DNA of 64,000 nt, from the NCBI GenBank assembly GCA_022539475.1, contig VCMS01000058.1, forward strand, positions 1 through 64,000, in the 5' to 3' direction. The notes beneath the pieces were generated by a model, which was given only the letters and a program-made list of their open reading frames with translations, did not search any database and was not told the origin of the DNA. Below are positions 21,103 to 31,600 of this stretch, piece by piece. Numbering within the stretch: the stretch's first letter is position 1; each line of letters opens with the position of its first letter. The position numbers were made by a program, and so were the translations under genes. This DNA is from Gracilaria domingensis (taxonomy: Eukaryota; Rhodophyta; Florideophyceae; Gracilariales; Gracilariaceae).

Positions 21103-21700
21103 CTATAGTGCCTGGAGAAGGCCTTCTGGTATTTGTTGAGTATCTGTTTGAACCTGTTGAGCTGATGATCGTCCCCGCCCACGACGGGGTTTTGCCTGTT
21201 GCAATGCATCGAGTTTCTTATTAATGTCATCTATTGCACTTTTAATGTTCCTGCCACTGAATCCGCCATATCGACCACATCCAAGTCTACGACGATAACC
21301 GCCACGACCTGAAATTTGCTGTGTTGTGGTAGGCTGGGTGGACCTGCTGGCATTGGATATATTTTGTTGTGCGATGATGCTTTCATATTGTGCCAATCGG
21401 TGGTGTGCTTCGTTGATTGTGCTTAGAGGGTTGTGAAGCATCATTGTTAGAGCTCGTTGTCCAAAACGCTCATCTCATACGAGCCTCTGGAGAATATATT
21501 TTATGGTTAATCGCTGATCACTTATGCCTGGAGCCTGAGCAAATAACTGCCTGCGTCTGATTTCCATATGGTTGTTAATGTACTCGTCTATTGTTCCTGT
21601 GCGACGTAGGTTTATTGACTCAGTTGTTAGACTGCAGTGATCCCTTGTGGTTTGAGATTCAATTGAAGACTGAACTGCGTGCACAATTTGAGACGGAAGC
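21103..21700 (-). mobile_element. Ty1/copia-like gag fossil
   Basis: A minus-strand segment includes TIDEYINNHMEIRRRQLFA followed by ISDQRLTIKYILQRL, matching the copia gag pattern of a helical 'EY...' segment followed by 'ISDE.L...LL.GLP'. Downstream (21,103-21,444) is a Gly/Arg-rich stretch typical of the gag tail. It is broken into a few pieces, and no pol region was recognised nearby. It looks old. Confidence 0.5.
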
Positions 21701-22738
21701 TTTTGGAAGATATCTAAGTCTGGCGAGATATTGGCGACATCGCTCGTTATGCTTTTTGTGATTATGGGTCTTACGCTGGCAAGCGCTGTGCTATCTTTTG
21801 CGGTTGTAGGAAAGAAGGTTTACTCCAATAACTGCGTATACTCGTGTTCGGTGATAATGTTCTTAAGATTCTGATGATTTTGTTTGAAGTTTTCTGTTGA
21901 ATGCTTAAGTAGTTTTTTGGTGAATCTCGATGAGTGAAACTGTTCATAAGCTTGGCTTATGTGTAGTGAAGATTCAAAAGACATAGTATTGAGATGAATC
22001 TGGTTTGTTTTCTCTTCCTGTTAAATTTTGCCGTTTTGCCGAAGCTGAGACCAAACGGAGTAGGTTTCTCTGCAGTACGAGCGTGTCGAGGTGTCAGAGA
22101 TGTAAATTCGCGTTTCGTAGTTTCGGGAGCGAGGCTCGGACCGTTGTTAGGAGCAAAGCTCGGAACTTGTTTTGTGTTTGAACGGTGTAGCGTAGCGTCA
22201 ATGGTGCCAATAACCTGAGATGAACACACACCGATGACCTGGAATCTCTGGTCAAGGTCGGTGGCGTTGTTGCTTTATTGTGTGTGTCTTCTGCGTGTAC
22301 ACGCGTGCCAACAGAAAGTAGCACAGAGTTTCAAAGTTTTCGCGTCTTCGAATTCAATTGTAGAAAGCAATTTGAACAAAGTAGAGCTTTTGTGTGGGCG
22401 CCGCAATCGCCTAGCATGTTCGTCTACGTCGTTTGAACGTGGTGAACAATGTCACGGAGATGGGGTAAACCTGGAGTTTTTTGTGCGAACAGAAAGTGTT
22501 TTTGTATTTTCAGGAGATGCCCACTGCTAGCAACAAGTGCCATTTTCGGCCTTTTGCTGGGGGCGATCACCATGGCCGATGATCGTCGTCACTCTCGGTG
22601 CACTGCAGCTTGCGCTTTCGATTGATCTTTCTAGTCGTTTGTTTGCAGCGTTTTGCTTTGCTTTTATTCGCCCAATTTACTCAAGCACCTATGGAGCAGT
22701 TTTGTCCCCACGGGACCAACTGAACGCGTTCAATTTTA
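21701..22738. other. no gene recognised
   Basis: Only short frames without family resemblance. The segment lies between two retroelement remnants and may be older element DNA. Confidence 0.35.
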
Positions 22739-23101
22739 TTGGACGGTGCAGCAGAACCTTATGAGCAAGTGCAGATTTTAGTTACATTGGATATGCTAGA
22801 CGTTAAGATTCTTCTTTCCTCGAGAAAGAAGACTCTTTCTCTGCTGCCAAAACGACCTGAGTTCATTAAGGGGAATGGAGCGGTTCGACAGGCTAATGGC
22901 ACAATTCTTTGCAGGCACGTACCGTCACTACACCCTGTCGCTACCTACTTGAACCATAAAACACTGCGGTGCAATTGTGGGACTAACGTTAAGAAACACT
23001 GCGAACATGTGGTCCTACGATGTCCGCTGGTGAATACCTCTCGACGACTTCGGTTAGCTGGACAGCCACATGAGAAGCAAAATCATCAGGCCAACACCTG
23101 A
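22739..23101 (+). mobile_element. LINE-like ORF2 C-terminal remnant
   Basis: The frame contains LRCNCGTNVKKHCEHVVLRCP followed by an Arg-rich RRLR stretch, the CxC...HxxxxC knuckle found at the C terminus of many non-LTR retrotransposon reverse-transcriptase proteins. No reverse transcriptase or endonuclease was found upstream, so this would be a 5'-truncated copy, as is usual for LINEs. A coincidental zinc-knuckle frame cannot be excluded. Confidence 0.4.
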
Positions 23102-25560
23102 TAAGACATAATTCACAAACGTTTTGGAATTTTTAAAGAGAGAGGCTCTACTGCAGTTTAGTAATAGAGAACTACTGTCCACAATAAAGAAAGAAGATGA
23201 GCAGGTGCCCGTTCGGTTTCTTCTCACTTTTTACCGTGGTCTCGACGCATTAGAGTGCGCGTATGTATCTTTCCTTTGCTCACTCTTCTTTGACGTAGCA
23301 CTCACAGCATAAGCTAACAGAGAATTCATATCCAAATCAATGTCCAATCTAATATATGTCTCTCTGATTAGCAGGGGCTGTACAATACATATCATTAAAG
23401 ATAGTGAAAAACTGGGCTTTGCCGGATATATTAATGAGATACTGGCCGTATGACTGGTACAAGAATTGTGCTCTATTTCTGCACACCGCCTCTATCGAAA
23501 GTTATCTTTAGACGTTCCCAGGGGGAAATGACTGTTTACACCCGAAGGCGAGTGACATCGACCCTGCGTGTCGATGTCACTCGAATCTCAGTTATCATCA
23601 TCCATTAATATTACCGCCATTTTTCCCTGTTATTTCGGACTCAGAAAAGTAATGCTGGTGCTTGCATGAACCCAGCTGACCTGCTTAAAAAGTCGAGGGA
23701 TGGCAGCAGGTTGGCAACAAGATTCATTACAGGTTGCTTGCTGTGGTCCCTTTGAAAACATTTGTGAAGCTGCTCCTTGCGTTTCGTGTATCTACGTGTC
23801 GGTATGTATAAAGTTGATCACCCCTTCTTGTTAACACCGAACTGCCCTGTATTATTCTCAGGATGACCATGGTTGCATCCGAAAATAGAAAAATAGCTGA
23901 CTGCTTGGTTTAATGATGTCAAAAGGAAGCAAAGCGTCTCGTTGAGGCTCGGGTCAAAATCGTTTTGACGACAAGGGCTCTAGAAGGGTTCATCTCCTCA
24001 CCAGCATATACGAAATCTGCAAATGTACCAAGAGAATGGGCCATTCTGCTGCCGACAGGAAGGAAATGCAAATTTTTGGCATATGCAACGATGCGTGCTA
24101 GAAGGAGAGAATTACAGAAAAAAGGACCCGGTGGACCGAAGCACACTGTACACTGTATACTTACTATCGATTGCTGTTGTCTGACTAGACAGGTATTATC
24201 CCGGCGCCTACTTTCAGCCCTGCTGAACTTGTTCTTTCCCAGAGGAGGATCATTACCCATTTCAATACAAGAGCTTGGTTCTAAGATGTTTGACGATCGA
24301 CCCCCAAAATCTCGCAAATTCGGCTTTATGTTTCAAAAACCTGATAAAAGAACCAGATATATCTTCCCGGCGACGGAAGAAAAGAAATCTGGAAGCAGAA
24401 CGTCATATACGTCCCTTTCTTCTTAAACGCAGCCTCCAAGAATTGCAATTTCATTCATCTCAAACTATCTCGATGACATCTCTTATCCTCGACGCAACTA
24501 GGTATCTATCCCTTTGTAGTAGGTTAGGGGGAGTGGCCATCAGGACTCGAACCTGTGTCAAGGACTTTGTAGAATACTGTCTCCGATCTGCAGCTCGCTG
24601 ACACCATACCCTTGCTGCTGCCAAGTTAAATGCATCGGTTCTTCGTATATTGTTATCTATAATGTTGGCTCTAGTCTTGCCACATATAACATTTATCTGA
24701 CTTCAATTTTCCTCTGCTTTTGAATTCGTCTTCGTGTTGGGTGTAGAGAGGCGAGCAAGAGACGGTATTTTTTGCGTAGAGTAGCGGCTCTAAATCTCGC
24801 GGTAGGCGGGCGCTGACCGCCTTGGAGTGGGCGTCAGTGTCGTAGAACAGCACCCATGTCGAGAGGTGGCAGTTAGAACGGCGCATAGGCGCCGAAGGGC
24901 TTCACGGGAGGCGTTCGCTGCAGACTGAGAGTACGGAGGTAATCAACGACCTTCTAAAACTTCGACCATCAATAGCAGTCGCCACTCAATTCGTCCCACA
25001 ATGAATACCACTATAAAAGAGACCAAACAGAACCCCCCACAATCTCCCGCCATATCTCCCATTGTCTCCGAAAGCTTTTCGATCCACATCGGGAATTGGG
25101 GCCCACAAGTTGCACTTCCTGAATAGGATCAACACCGTGAACCTTGTTGCATTCACGAATGCTTTGTACGTTTCATACACGTGAATTGGTAAAACATATT
25201 GGTCTTAACTCTCTACACGTAGTCATTCTTTCAAAGATTGAGGTCAATTCAACTCATTACAAACGGAGGAGACACCTTAATGAGATGCAGAGCAGAGTCG
25301 AAAATCGAAGGCGATGAGGTAAGGATACCGTCTTTGAATCTGCTTTAGGTTTTTGAAATACTTTTCTCGTTTTGTATGAGCATTATGTGACCGATTGTGC
25401 CCCTCCTTCTCCTCCTCCGTACTGTTTAATATTATCTCGTAACAAGATTTCCTGTAAGTGAGGTACGTGTGTATATCCCTCTAGGAAATAAATACAAAGT
25501 GCGGCCGTTCTTCCGAGTGAGTCATAACTGAGGGTTCTTTATGGCAGGCCATCTTGCGCG
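23102..25560. other. long gene-poor stretch
   Basis: The frames present (for example 23,965-24,426 on plus and 23,919-24,317 on minus) overlap each other and show no family motif. A tRNA-like B-box string occurs at 24,543-24,553 on the minus strand. A hairpin is listed separately. Confidence 0.4.
23549..23583. repeat. perfect 14-bp inverted repeat (hairpin)
   Basis: Arms CGAGTGACATCGAC (23,549-23,562) and its exact complement (23,570-23,583) with a 7-nt loop. No gene within 400 bp explains it. Confidence 0.8.
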
Positions 25561-25568
25561 TATAAAAG
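25561..25568 (+). promoter_or_regulatory. TATA box of the small secreted peptide gene
   Basis: TATAAAAG lies 104 bp upstream of ATG 25,665. A start site about 30 bp downstream (near 25,590) would give a 5' UTR of roughly 75 nt, so the box fits this gene well. Confidence 0.65.
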
Positions 25569-25664
25569 GAAACGGACCAGTTGAAGAAGCTGGCTCTTCA
25601 GAAACACAACCCAACAACATCGTCTGGAATCTCAGCCAACCATTCCTCAGCTCTCGCAATCAGG

Positions 25665-25970
25665 ATGTTTAAGTTCGTAAACGTGATTTGCATGCTATTG
25701 ATTCTCTTCTGCTGCGAGGCTGCAGTGTCTCCGGAGAAGCTTGGAAAAAACGGTGACGCGATGGCATCTACGCGCCAGATGGCAGCTATGATTGCGTCTC
25801 CCGTTATTATTGGCTCTGGTGGTGGTGGTCTTGGTGGTTCCGGTGCTGGAGTCTGTCCGTGTGCATGCAAATCCCCATCTGACGCTGCGTCCGAATGTGA
25901 GAAAATCGGAAGCCCGTGCTTCGTTATGGATAAGAACTGCGGTTTCGGCCTGAAACAGTGTTGCTGTTAA
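25665..25970 (+). CDS. small secreted cysteine-rich peptide (101 aa)
   Basis: ATG 25,665 is chosen because it begins a clear signal peptide: MFKFVN, then a hydrophobic core (VICMLLILFCC) and a small-residue cleavage region near residues 18-20 (CEAAVS). The propeptide-like middle contains Met/Ala residues and a Gly-rich stretch (GSGGGGLGGSGAG). The C-terminal 40 residues hold nine cysteines, arranged CPCAC at the start and CCC at the very end. The upstream TATA box supports a real, probably inducible gene. Small size, signal peptide, Gly spacer and cysteine-dense tail are features of secreted defence peptides or cell-surface proteins, but I recognise no specific family. An odd cysteine number would leave one free for dimerisation. 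Confidence 0.65.
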   Translation: MFKFVNVICMLLILFCCEAAVSPEKLGKNGDAMASTRQMAAMIASPVIIGSGGGGLGGSGAGVCPCACKSPSDAASECEKIGSPCFVMDKNCGFGLKQCCC

Positions 25971-27215
25971 TCGTATGTTGGGTTCAGTTATGGCTCTCGT
26001 TCGGTATCTTGGTTTCTGCTGAACTCTAATAGGTATGCTGAAGGAGTCAACCAAGCTCTCGTGACCTCTTTGGCCTGAAGGAGCCCTGGACTACGATCTG
26101 CCATTCCAATCCATGCCAAGTAAAGCTATGTCTGAAGTGTTTGTTTGGTGATATTTTTTCGTGCTGTATCCAGAAAGTAATTCTATCTCGATCGACAGCT
26201 GTGCCCGCCACACTACCTTTGTGGTAGACGCACCATTGTGTGTTGGGAGAACTTATGACGTTGCAGCTACACGCTCAGCAATCAAGTATTGCTTTAGAGA
26301 AGCTAGACAAGGATGTGGCTCCTGCAGAGCTACAAACAGTTCTGGTAGAAAAGTAAGGGCCCTACCTTTCTTTCGGTTCATCGAACTCGTGAACAGCAGA
26401 TTCGAACCTCCTCTCGCTCCTTGTCCAGGGCAAACAGACAGAAAAGTAGGAGAGACGGTGGGCTTTCGTTCCACTGTAAACCGATTTTGACGCCTCTTCA
26501 TGAGGTCATGCTCACCACGCCACCTTTTCCTCATGCTTTCCAGCGCCCACCAATCAAAATCGACAACGTCGCACTCCGAGATCAAAACCATACCTTCGTC
26601 GGGCGAGTATTAAAATTAAGGGGATACGTAGATACTTGTCTGTTGTGGTGCTTGATTTGCCCAAGTCGATGTGTTTCTTTGCACCTTGACTTTCAACATT
26701 TTGACGTAACCATCGCTATGCTCTTGATGGGTGTGCTGATTGAGGTAGACGAGGCCGCTGATGAGGAGGATGCCGAGCAGGTTGGATGTCTCACCATTGA
26801 CGGGTAGTTGACACTGCCACTGGTAATTCTTAGTGCAATGGCGCTCAGTTTTGACCGCATGGTCTTTGTCGTGGACGAGGGGGAACGTTTCTCTGGAATA
26901 CAGTGAGGCAATGCGTGATGTGGCAGACCTACTACCTTCGTATATGGGAAGGGCATGTGGATGCATATGAGACAACGATGTCTTCGAAGTGCGAGTCGGA
27001 CATCGGGGCTTGTGTAGAGGATGGTGTAACGAACGGGGAGCACTGATCCAGGCTGATGTTGTGCCCGTAGGCTGAGTAACCGGATGTAGGAGATTGCTGC
27101 GCTCTTGACCTTGCTGTGCCTCTAGGCGTGCTTGTCCAAAATGCACGAGTGCCACATCACGACGCACGCGAGATCATCTGCACGCTGCATCCCATCGAAG
27201 AGCAGCAAATGGTCT
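25971..27215. other. intergenic, no gene recognised
   Basis: Overlapping short frames on both strands (26,161-27,167) have no recognisable domain. One minus-strand frame has a hydrophobic segment (NLLGILLISGLVYL, near 26,770), too weak to call. Confidence 0.35.
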
Positions 27216-28418
27216 ATGCGGAGCACGATGAGCGCGCCGCCGTTCTCGCCAAAGACGCAGGCCGAGCTGTCATTGCTCGAGACGCTCACATCGCACTTTC
27301 TGTCGCGTTTCGCCAACCGCCACGACCCCACCGCACTGCGAGCCCTCATCCACCGCGCCTACCACCACACCGCTCGCTCCATCCACACCGCGCTCTCTGA
27401 CGCCGCCCCACCGCGCGCCCAAACGCGGCTCGAGTTGCAGAACAACCTCGCCAGCGCCGTTGTCTCTGCTGCGGGGCTCAACGACGTAGCCAGAGCGTCG
27501 CTGCGCGCCGCGCACTTTTCTGCCCATCTTCTGCAATCGCCACATTTTTCCCGCCATCCGTCCGCCAACGCACCCACTGATCTTCCGCGCCCCTTGCCGC
27601 GCGACGACGCCAGCACAGAGGAGCAGTTCACCCCGGCCGCCTTCCGTCCGCTCGTCGTCGGCTCTGGCCGTCTCGCCGCGTCCTTTCTCGCCGCCTTCAC
27701 GCGTCTCGGCGTCCCGCCGTCCAACATCACACTCGTCTGCCGAACCAAGCCAGACATCCGCTCCCCGCTCGCGCACTGGCTGTCGTTTCATCTATCCCCC
27801 AGCGTCATCGCCGAACAGCTGTCCGCCTACCACTGGCACTCGTTACAAACTGCCCCAGATACCCTGCCCCGCTACGCCGGGCCCGTCTTCCTGCTCGTCA
27901 AGCGCAAAGCATTATGCGAGCCGTCGCGCCTCACGTGGCTGCGCGGCCTGCGCGCCTGCGCGCTTGTCAACTTCATGGCGGGCGGGCCACTCTTCAAGGA
28001 AGAGCCAACAGAGCTCTGTGCTCGCGCGAACGTCCTAGTCGCTCGTCCGCCGGGTGGAATCGCTCTTGTCTCGCAAGTCGACACTGAACGCGACGTGTGG
28101 CGCGTGGTCGAACCTTGTTTACACGCGCTAGCTCTAGTTCTGCTCGTGCGTGATGATCAGTTGCGCGCGCGCTTGACCTTCTTCACGTCTACGTTCCCGC
28201 TTGTATTGCTGGCGGAGATTGACGGCGCTTGCTACCGCGAGATGTCTACCGCGCATGTTGACCGCCTTGTTTTGCAGACCTGGGCTGAACGCTACCGCCT
28301 CACCCACGCGCTATTGCACGCGGACGGACCAATAGCCGTCCCGCCGACCGTGGCTTTACCTCATTCCGTACATCGCATTGTCACGCAGTATATGGAAACC
28401 TACTTTAGCAAGGAGTAG
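27216..28418 (+). CDS. NADP-oxidoreductase-like protein (NOXRED1/pyrroline-5-carboxylate-reductase fold)
   Basis: About 400 residues, intronless. Near residue 142 is LVVGSGRLAASFLAAF followed about 10 residues later by ITLVCRTKP, the GxGxx(A/S) dinucleotide loop and second strand of a Rossmann fold as in the F420-dependent/P5C-reductase superfamily. A helical 140-residue extension precedes it, as in NOXRED1-type proteins, and VFLLVKRKAL fits the next strand. The start is uncertain: the frame is open upstream, with ATGs at 27,141, 27,216 and 27,228; 27,216 is taken as a compromise. It is convergent with the next gene, with only 12 bp between the two stop codons. Substrate unknown. Confidence 0.55.
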   Translation: MRSTMSAPPFSPKTQAELSLLETLTSHFLSRFANRHDPTALRALIHRAYHHTARSIHTALSDAAPPRAQTRLELQNNLASAVVSAAGLNDVARASLRAAHFSAHLLQSPHFSRHPSANAPTDLPRPLPRDDASTEEQFTPAAFRPLVVGSGRLAASFLAAFTRLGVPPSNITLVCRTKPDIRSPLAHWLSFHLSPSVIAEQLSAYHWHSLQTAPDTLPRYAGPVFLLVKRKALCEPSRLTWLRGLRACALVNFMAGGPLFKEEPTELCARANVLVARPPGGIALVSQVDTERDVWRVVEPCLHALALVLLVRDDQLRARLTFFTSTFPLVLLAEIDGACYREMSTAHVDRLVLQTWAERYRLTHALLHADGPIAVPPTVALPHSVHRIVTQYMETYFSKE

Positions 28419-28430
28419 CAACGCCTGCCT

Positions 28431-29924
28431 CTACTCGGTTTCGCCGTGTTGGTGCATGTCTTCCACACTTTGTTCCCAAACGATACTTCTCTGGTACGCT
28501 GATGCGTACAAACGCTGCAGCGTCTTGAGCGTTAAGCTCTCAGCGTCGAAGTCGTACACAGTTATGGTACCACCGACCAGCGTTTCATCCACGAAGAGCT
28601 TGTCGACGCGCTCCACGCCTGGCATTGACCCGAGCACAAAAGCGGACAACAGTTTGCCCTCACGCAAATTCTTCATGAAATCGTCAACAGCCACGACATC
28701 GTGCTCGACAGATGTCACGCCATCGAGCTTCTCACCAGCATCCAACGCCTCACGGAGTGCGGTACGTACCACGTGCTGCGTGAGACCGTATGTGGCGGAG
28801 GTACTCTTCGGGAAGACCACACGCCCACCTTCAAACACAAGTCCGACGTTTGAAAAGTTTGTCTCCGCGATAAACGGGCCGAGCAGACGGCCTTCATCGT
28901 CGATCTCAGCGCTGGTCATGAGCATTTGCGCACCGTGCGGCTGCGCGAGCTCGCTTGATAAGTGCTGATGGCCCATGTTGCCATGATGCACGGCCGCATT
29001 ATTGAGAAGTTCGTGGTACGGCGTGCCGACGTACGGACCAGCAAGAGTGTGCATGCGCGGTGGGCCGCCGAGGTTGAATACCAGCTGCGTGCAGACGTTA
29101 CCGCGACGAGCATGCTGTCCGAGCACCTGTAACGTGGATTGTCCGACGCCGATTGGACCCTGTCCAATGCTCTCGCGGTTGCCACCTTGCGCCTCGATGC
29201 GCACGTAGAAGCCAGAGTTTGGATCCGATGCTAGAGTTGCTTCGATCTCTTCGCGGTTTGCGCTGATGAAATTGAAGAGCGCGTATGATACGAATTGTTC
29301 GGCTTGCTTGCGGCGGAGACGAAGGTCGACGGTGAGGAGGCGAGTGAGCTCATCACGACTGGAGCGTGCGTCGTTGTCCCCCGCATTGCATAGGTGCTCT
29401 GTGAGGACTTGCGCCTTGAGGAAGTGTACTGCGAAACGGAGACGGATGATGCCGTCCACCAATTTGCTGATCTTGTCTCGCAGGAAGGTGTAGCCGAGAC
29501 GAAAGCCGACTGAATCGGGAGCGCGTTCGCCGACGATCTGCAAGCCTTCGAAAACGTGAAAGCCATGGAGAGCGCTCTGGTTGAAGACCGGCTTACCCCC
29601 TGGTTGCAGCGTCGGCGTCGAGTGTAGCAGTGGACCATTTTTGGAAGATTTGGTGGGCGAATGGCGTGGAACTGCTGAGGCGATGAGAAATGGAAGATAG
29701 CGTCGCGAAGGGTCCGAGGCGAAGGCGGCTTGTGGATTTTCAGTGGCGTTCTCTGACGGGAAAAGAGTGTGGCGCAGATGGTGGCGTAGGAAACGGAGGT
29801 GAAAATCCGCAGCGCTGCGGACGGTTTCTACGGACTCGAGTTTTGTGGATCGGCTGTTGGTAACAGTATGTGTCAGGGTTTCGAGCTCTTCTTCGAGAAC
29901 TTGAGGGCTCCATGGCTGCAACAT
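28431..29924 (-). CDS. 497-aa protein, possibly aminotransferase class IV-like
   Basis: A single open frame from ATG 29,924. GFHVFEGLQIVG near the middle recalls the 'HVFEGLKAY' motif of branched-chain aminotransferases, and a later block (AETNFSNVGLVFEGGRVVFPKS ... YGLTQHVV) resembles their 'E...SNVFFV..G.L.TPP....GITR' PLP-binding segment. The catalytic lysine context is not convincing and the protein is longer than usual (350-400), so it may be a diverged or inactive relative. No clear targeting signal. Family assignment is a hypothesis; the coding call is firm given length and protein-like composition. Confidence 0.45.
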   Translation of the reverse strand: MLQPWSPQVLEEELETLTHTVTNSRSTKLESVETVRSAADFHLRFLRHHLRHTLFPSENATENPQAAFASDPSRRYLPFLIASAVPRHSPTKSSKNGPLLHSTPTLQPGGKPVFNQSALHGFHVFEGLQIVGERAPDSVGFRLGYTFLRDKISKLVDGIIRLRFAVHFLKAQVLTEHLCNAGDNDARSSRDELTRLLTVDLRLRRKQAEQFVSYALFNFISANREEIEATLASDPNSGFYVRIEAQGGNRESIGQGPIGVGQSTLQVLGQHARRGNVCTQLVFNLGGPPRMHTLAGPYVGTPYHELLNNAAVHHGNMGHQHLSSELAQPHGAQMLMTSAEIDDEGRLLGPFIAETNFSNVGLVFEGGRVVFPKSTSATYGLTQHVVRTALREALDAGEKLDGVTSVEHDVVAVDDFMKNLREGKLLSAFVLGSMPGVERVDKLFVDETLVGGTITVYDFDAESLTLKTLQRLYASAYQRSIVWEQSVEDMHQHGETE

Positions 29925-31600
29925 GGTGGTATGGAGGATGGAGGTGGGCGAGTACGAAGATTTTCAGTGAGCTGCCCATAAAAAGGTACTAGTTGCATCG
30001 TGATTGTGGAAGATTCAACAATCTTAGTCTTGTGACGGCCAATGGCGCTTTCATGCAGTATCGGCAAGATATAATGTTAGTTCCAGGACTTTGTAATGTT
30101 ATAAAGTTTGATGGTCCTGGTTGGTCGGGGATGTTGATAACCAGATTCTTTGAGGCTGATGAGAAGTTGATCATTGGCGTTCATCAAGTGAGAGCACAAT
30201 ATCTACCATGGGTATCTGTTCCAGCACAGGAATGAAGCCGCAGGGAGGCAGCTCTCGTGACAGTTGTCTGGCACGGGAACTGGACCGAGAAACGACTGCA
30301 CCCCTTCTCCTTTCGCTCATACTCTACGCTTCCCTTAAGGGCAGCTTTCGCAAGCATCATCACTATTGTGCATGATTACGTAAGCTGTTCAGGCTACAGG
30401 CGGCGCCAGATCACACTTTGAACTAATCTGAACAACTGAAATATACATTGTGCGCTACCTTAACAATCGTCGGCAGCAGAGACAGAAGGAGAAACGCCGA
30501 TCTAAACACAGTACCCAATTCCAATCTATTCTCACCCCGCTTCTGTTTGTGTGAACGTAAGAAGCCGATAGTGGACGCTGGTGCTCACGGCACAAGCTGC
30601 GTCGATACAAATCTACCTTCGTAGATACCTTCGTACGGGTGTGACGAGGCCCTCTACGCGAAACTACCGTTGGTACCAAAGGTACTGACTGTATAGCAAC
30701 TGGCGTGACACAGCGCGTCTGATCTGAACAAACGCTTTGTTGTCGAAGAACCTGTGGAGCAAAGATCTGGGTTGACACCTCGTTGTACGGGTGTCTCCAA
30801 GATGCATGTGCTCACACAGTGGGCCATGATTAGCTCATTAGTACGACAGTACCCGAGTACAATATAGTGGTGCACAAGCGCGTAGCCTCATAGAAGATAC
30901 TGACGGTAACCTTCGTTCTCTCTCTCTCTTCTCTCCCATTTATGGGCACCCTAGTTTAACTAGAACTAGCTGCGGAGCCTTTCTGAGAGAACCGCTCTCA
31001 CTGAAAAGGCCAACACATTTTCGGGCCGCTTGGAGATAATTTCCCATCGTTCCGTTTTGACGCTGGTTCCAGTGGCTTTCAGAGATGCTTTCAGCTCGCT
31101 TGCCTGAGAGATTCGAGATCGTGATCTTCGAATTCAAGCGAGCGGATGATGTCAGCGTCACTTCTTCTTCTTCTTTCTTTACTTGGGACATCGACCTCTA
31201 ATTCCTAGGTGGAAGTAGAACGTTCTTTCTACAGAAAGTTCTCTCTCGTCAGAAAGGCCAACAACCTTTGCGGATGTTGTCTAATCAATTCTTGGAGACT
31301 CAGATTTTGTCGTACAGATAAGGTAGGGAGCGTTTCTCGACGAGAGGCGTTCGTCAGAGGGCATCTCAATACCATGTGGTCTGCATCCTTTTTGACATTT
31401 GTACCACAACTACATCGTTCAGTTTTTTCGTTGATGTACGAAGCAACTGGATGTAGATTCGGAACGTGTCCCGTGAAAAGCTAGGCTAAAAAAACCTCAG
31501 CTTTCCTCGTCGCAAATGTGCCACTTCAATTACACCGAAACTAACGCGCTTTCAACATCAGCCTCAAGAACAGATCAAGTCCGCAAACAATTGGCGCCAC
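29925..31600. other. intergenic, no gene recognised
   Basis: Only short overlapping frames. 30,940-31,490 contains repeated GAAAGGCCAACA-like strings but no gene. Confidence 0.4.

Noticed and set aside
23919-24426. Overlapping plus and minus frames of 132-154 codons
   Set aside because: Neither strand shows a motif or clear codon bias, so not called.
24535-24610. tRNA-like sequence on the minus strand (B-box GGTTCGAGTCC at 24,553-24,543)
   Set aside because: A T-arm-like stretch and an A-box-like string are present, but no acceptor stem pairs and no anticodon arm is credible. At most a SINE or tRNA fragment.
26161-27167. Several frames of 100-180 codons on both strands
   Set aside because: They overlap each other and have no family resemblance; a single hydrophobic stretch is too little.
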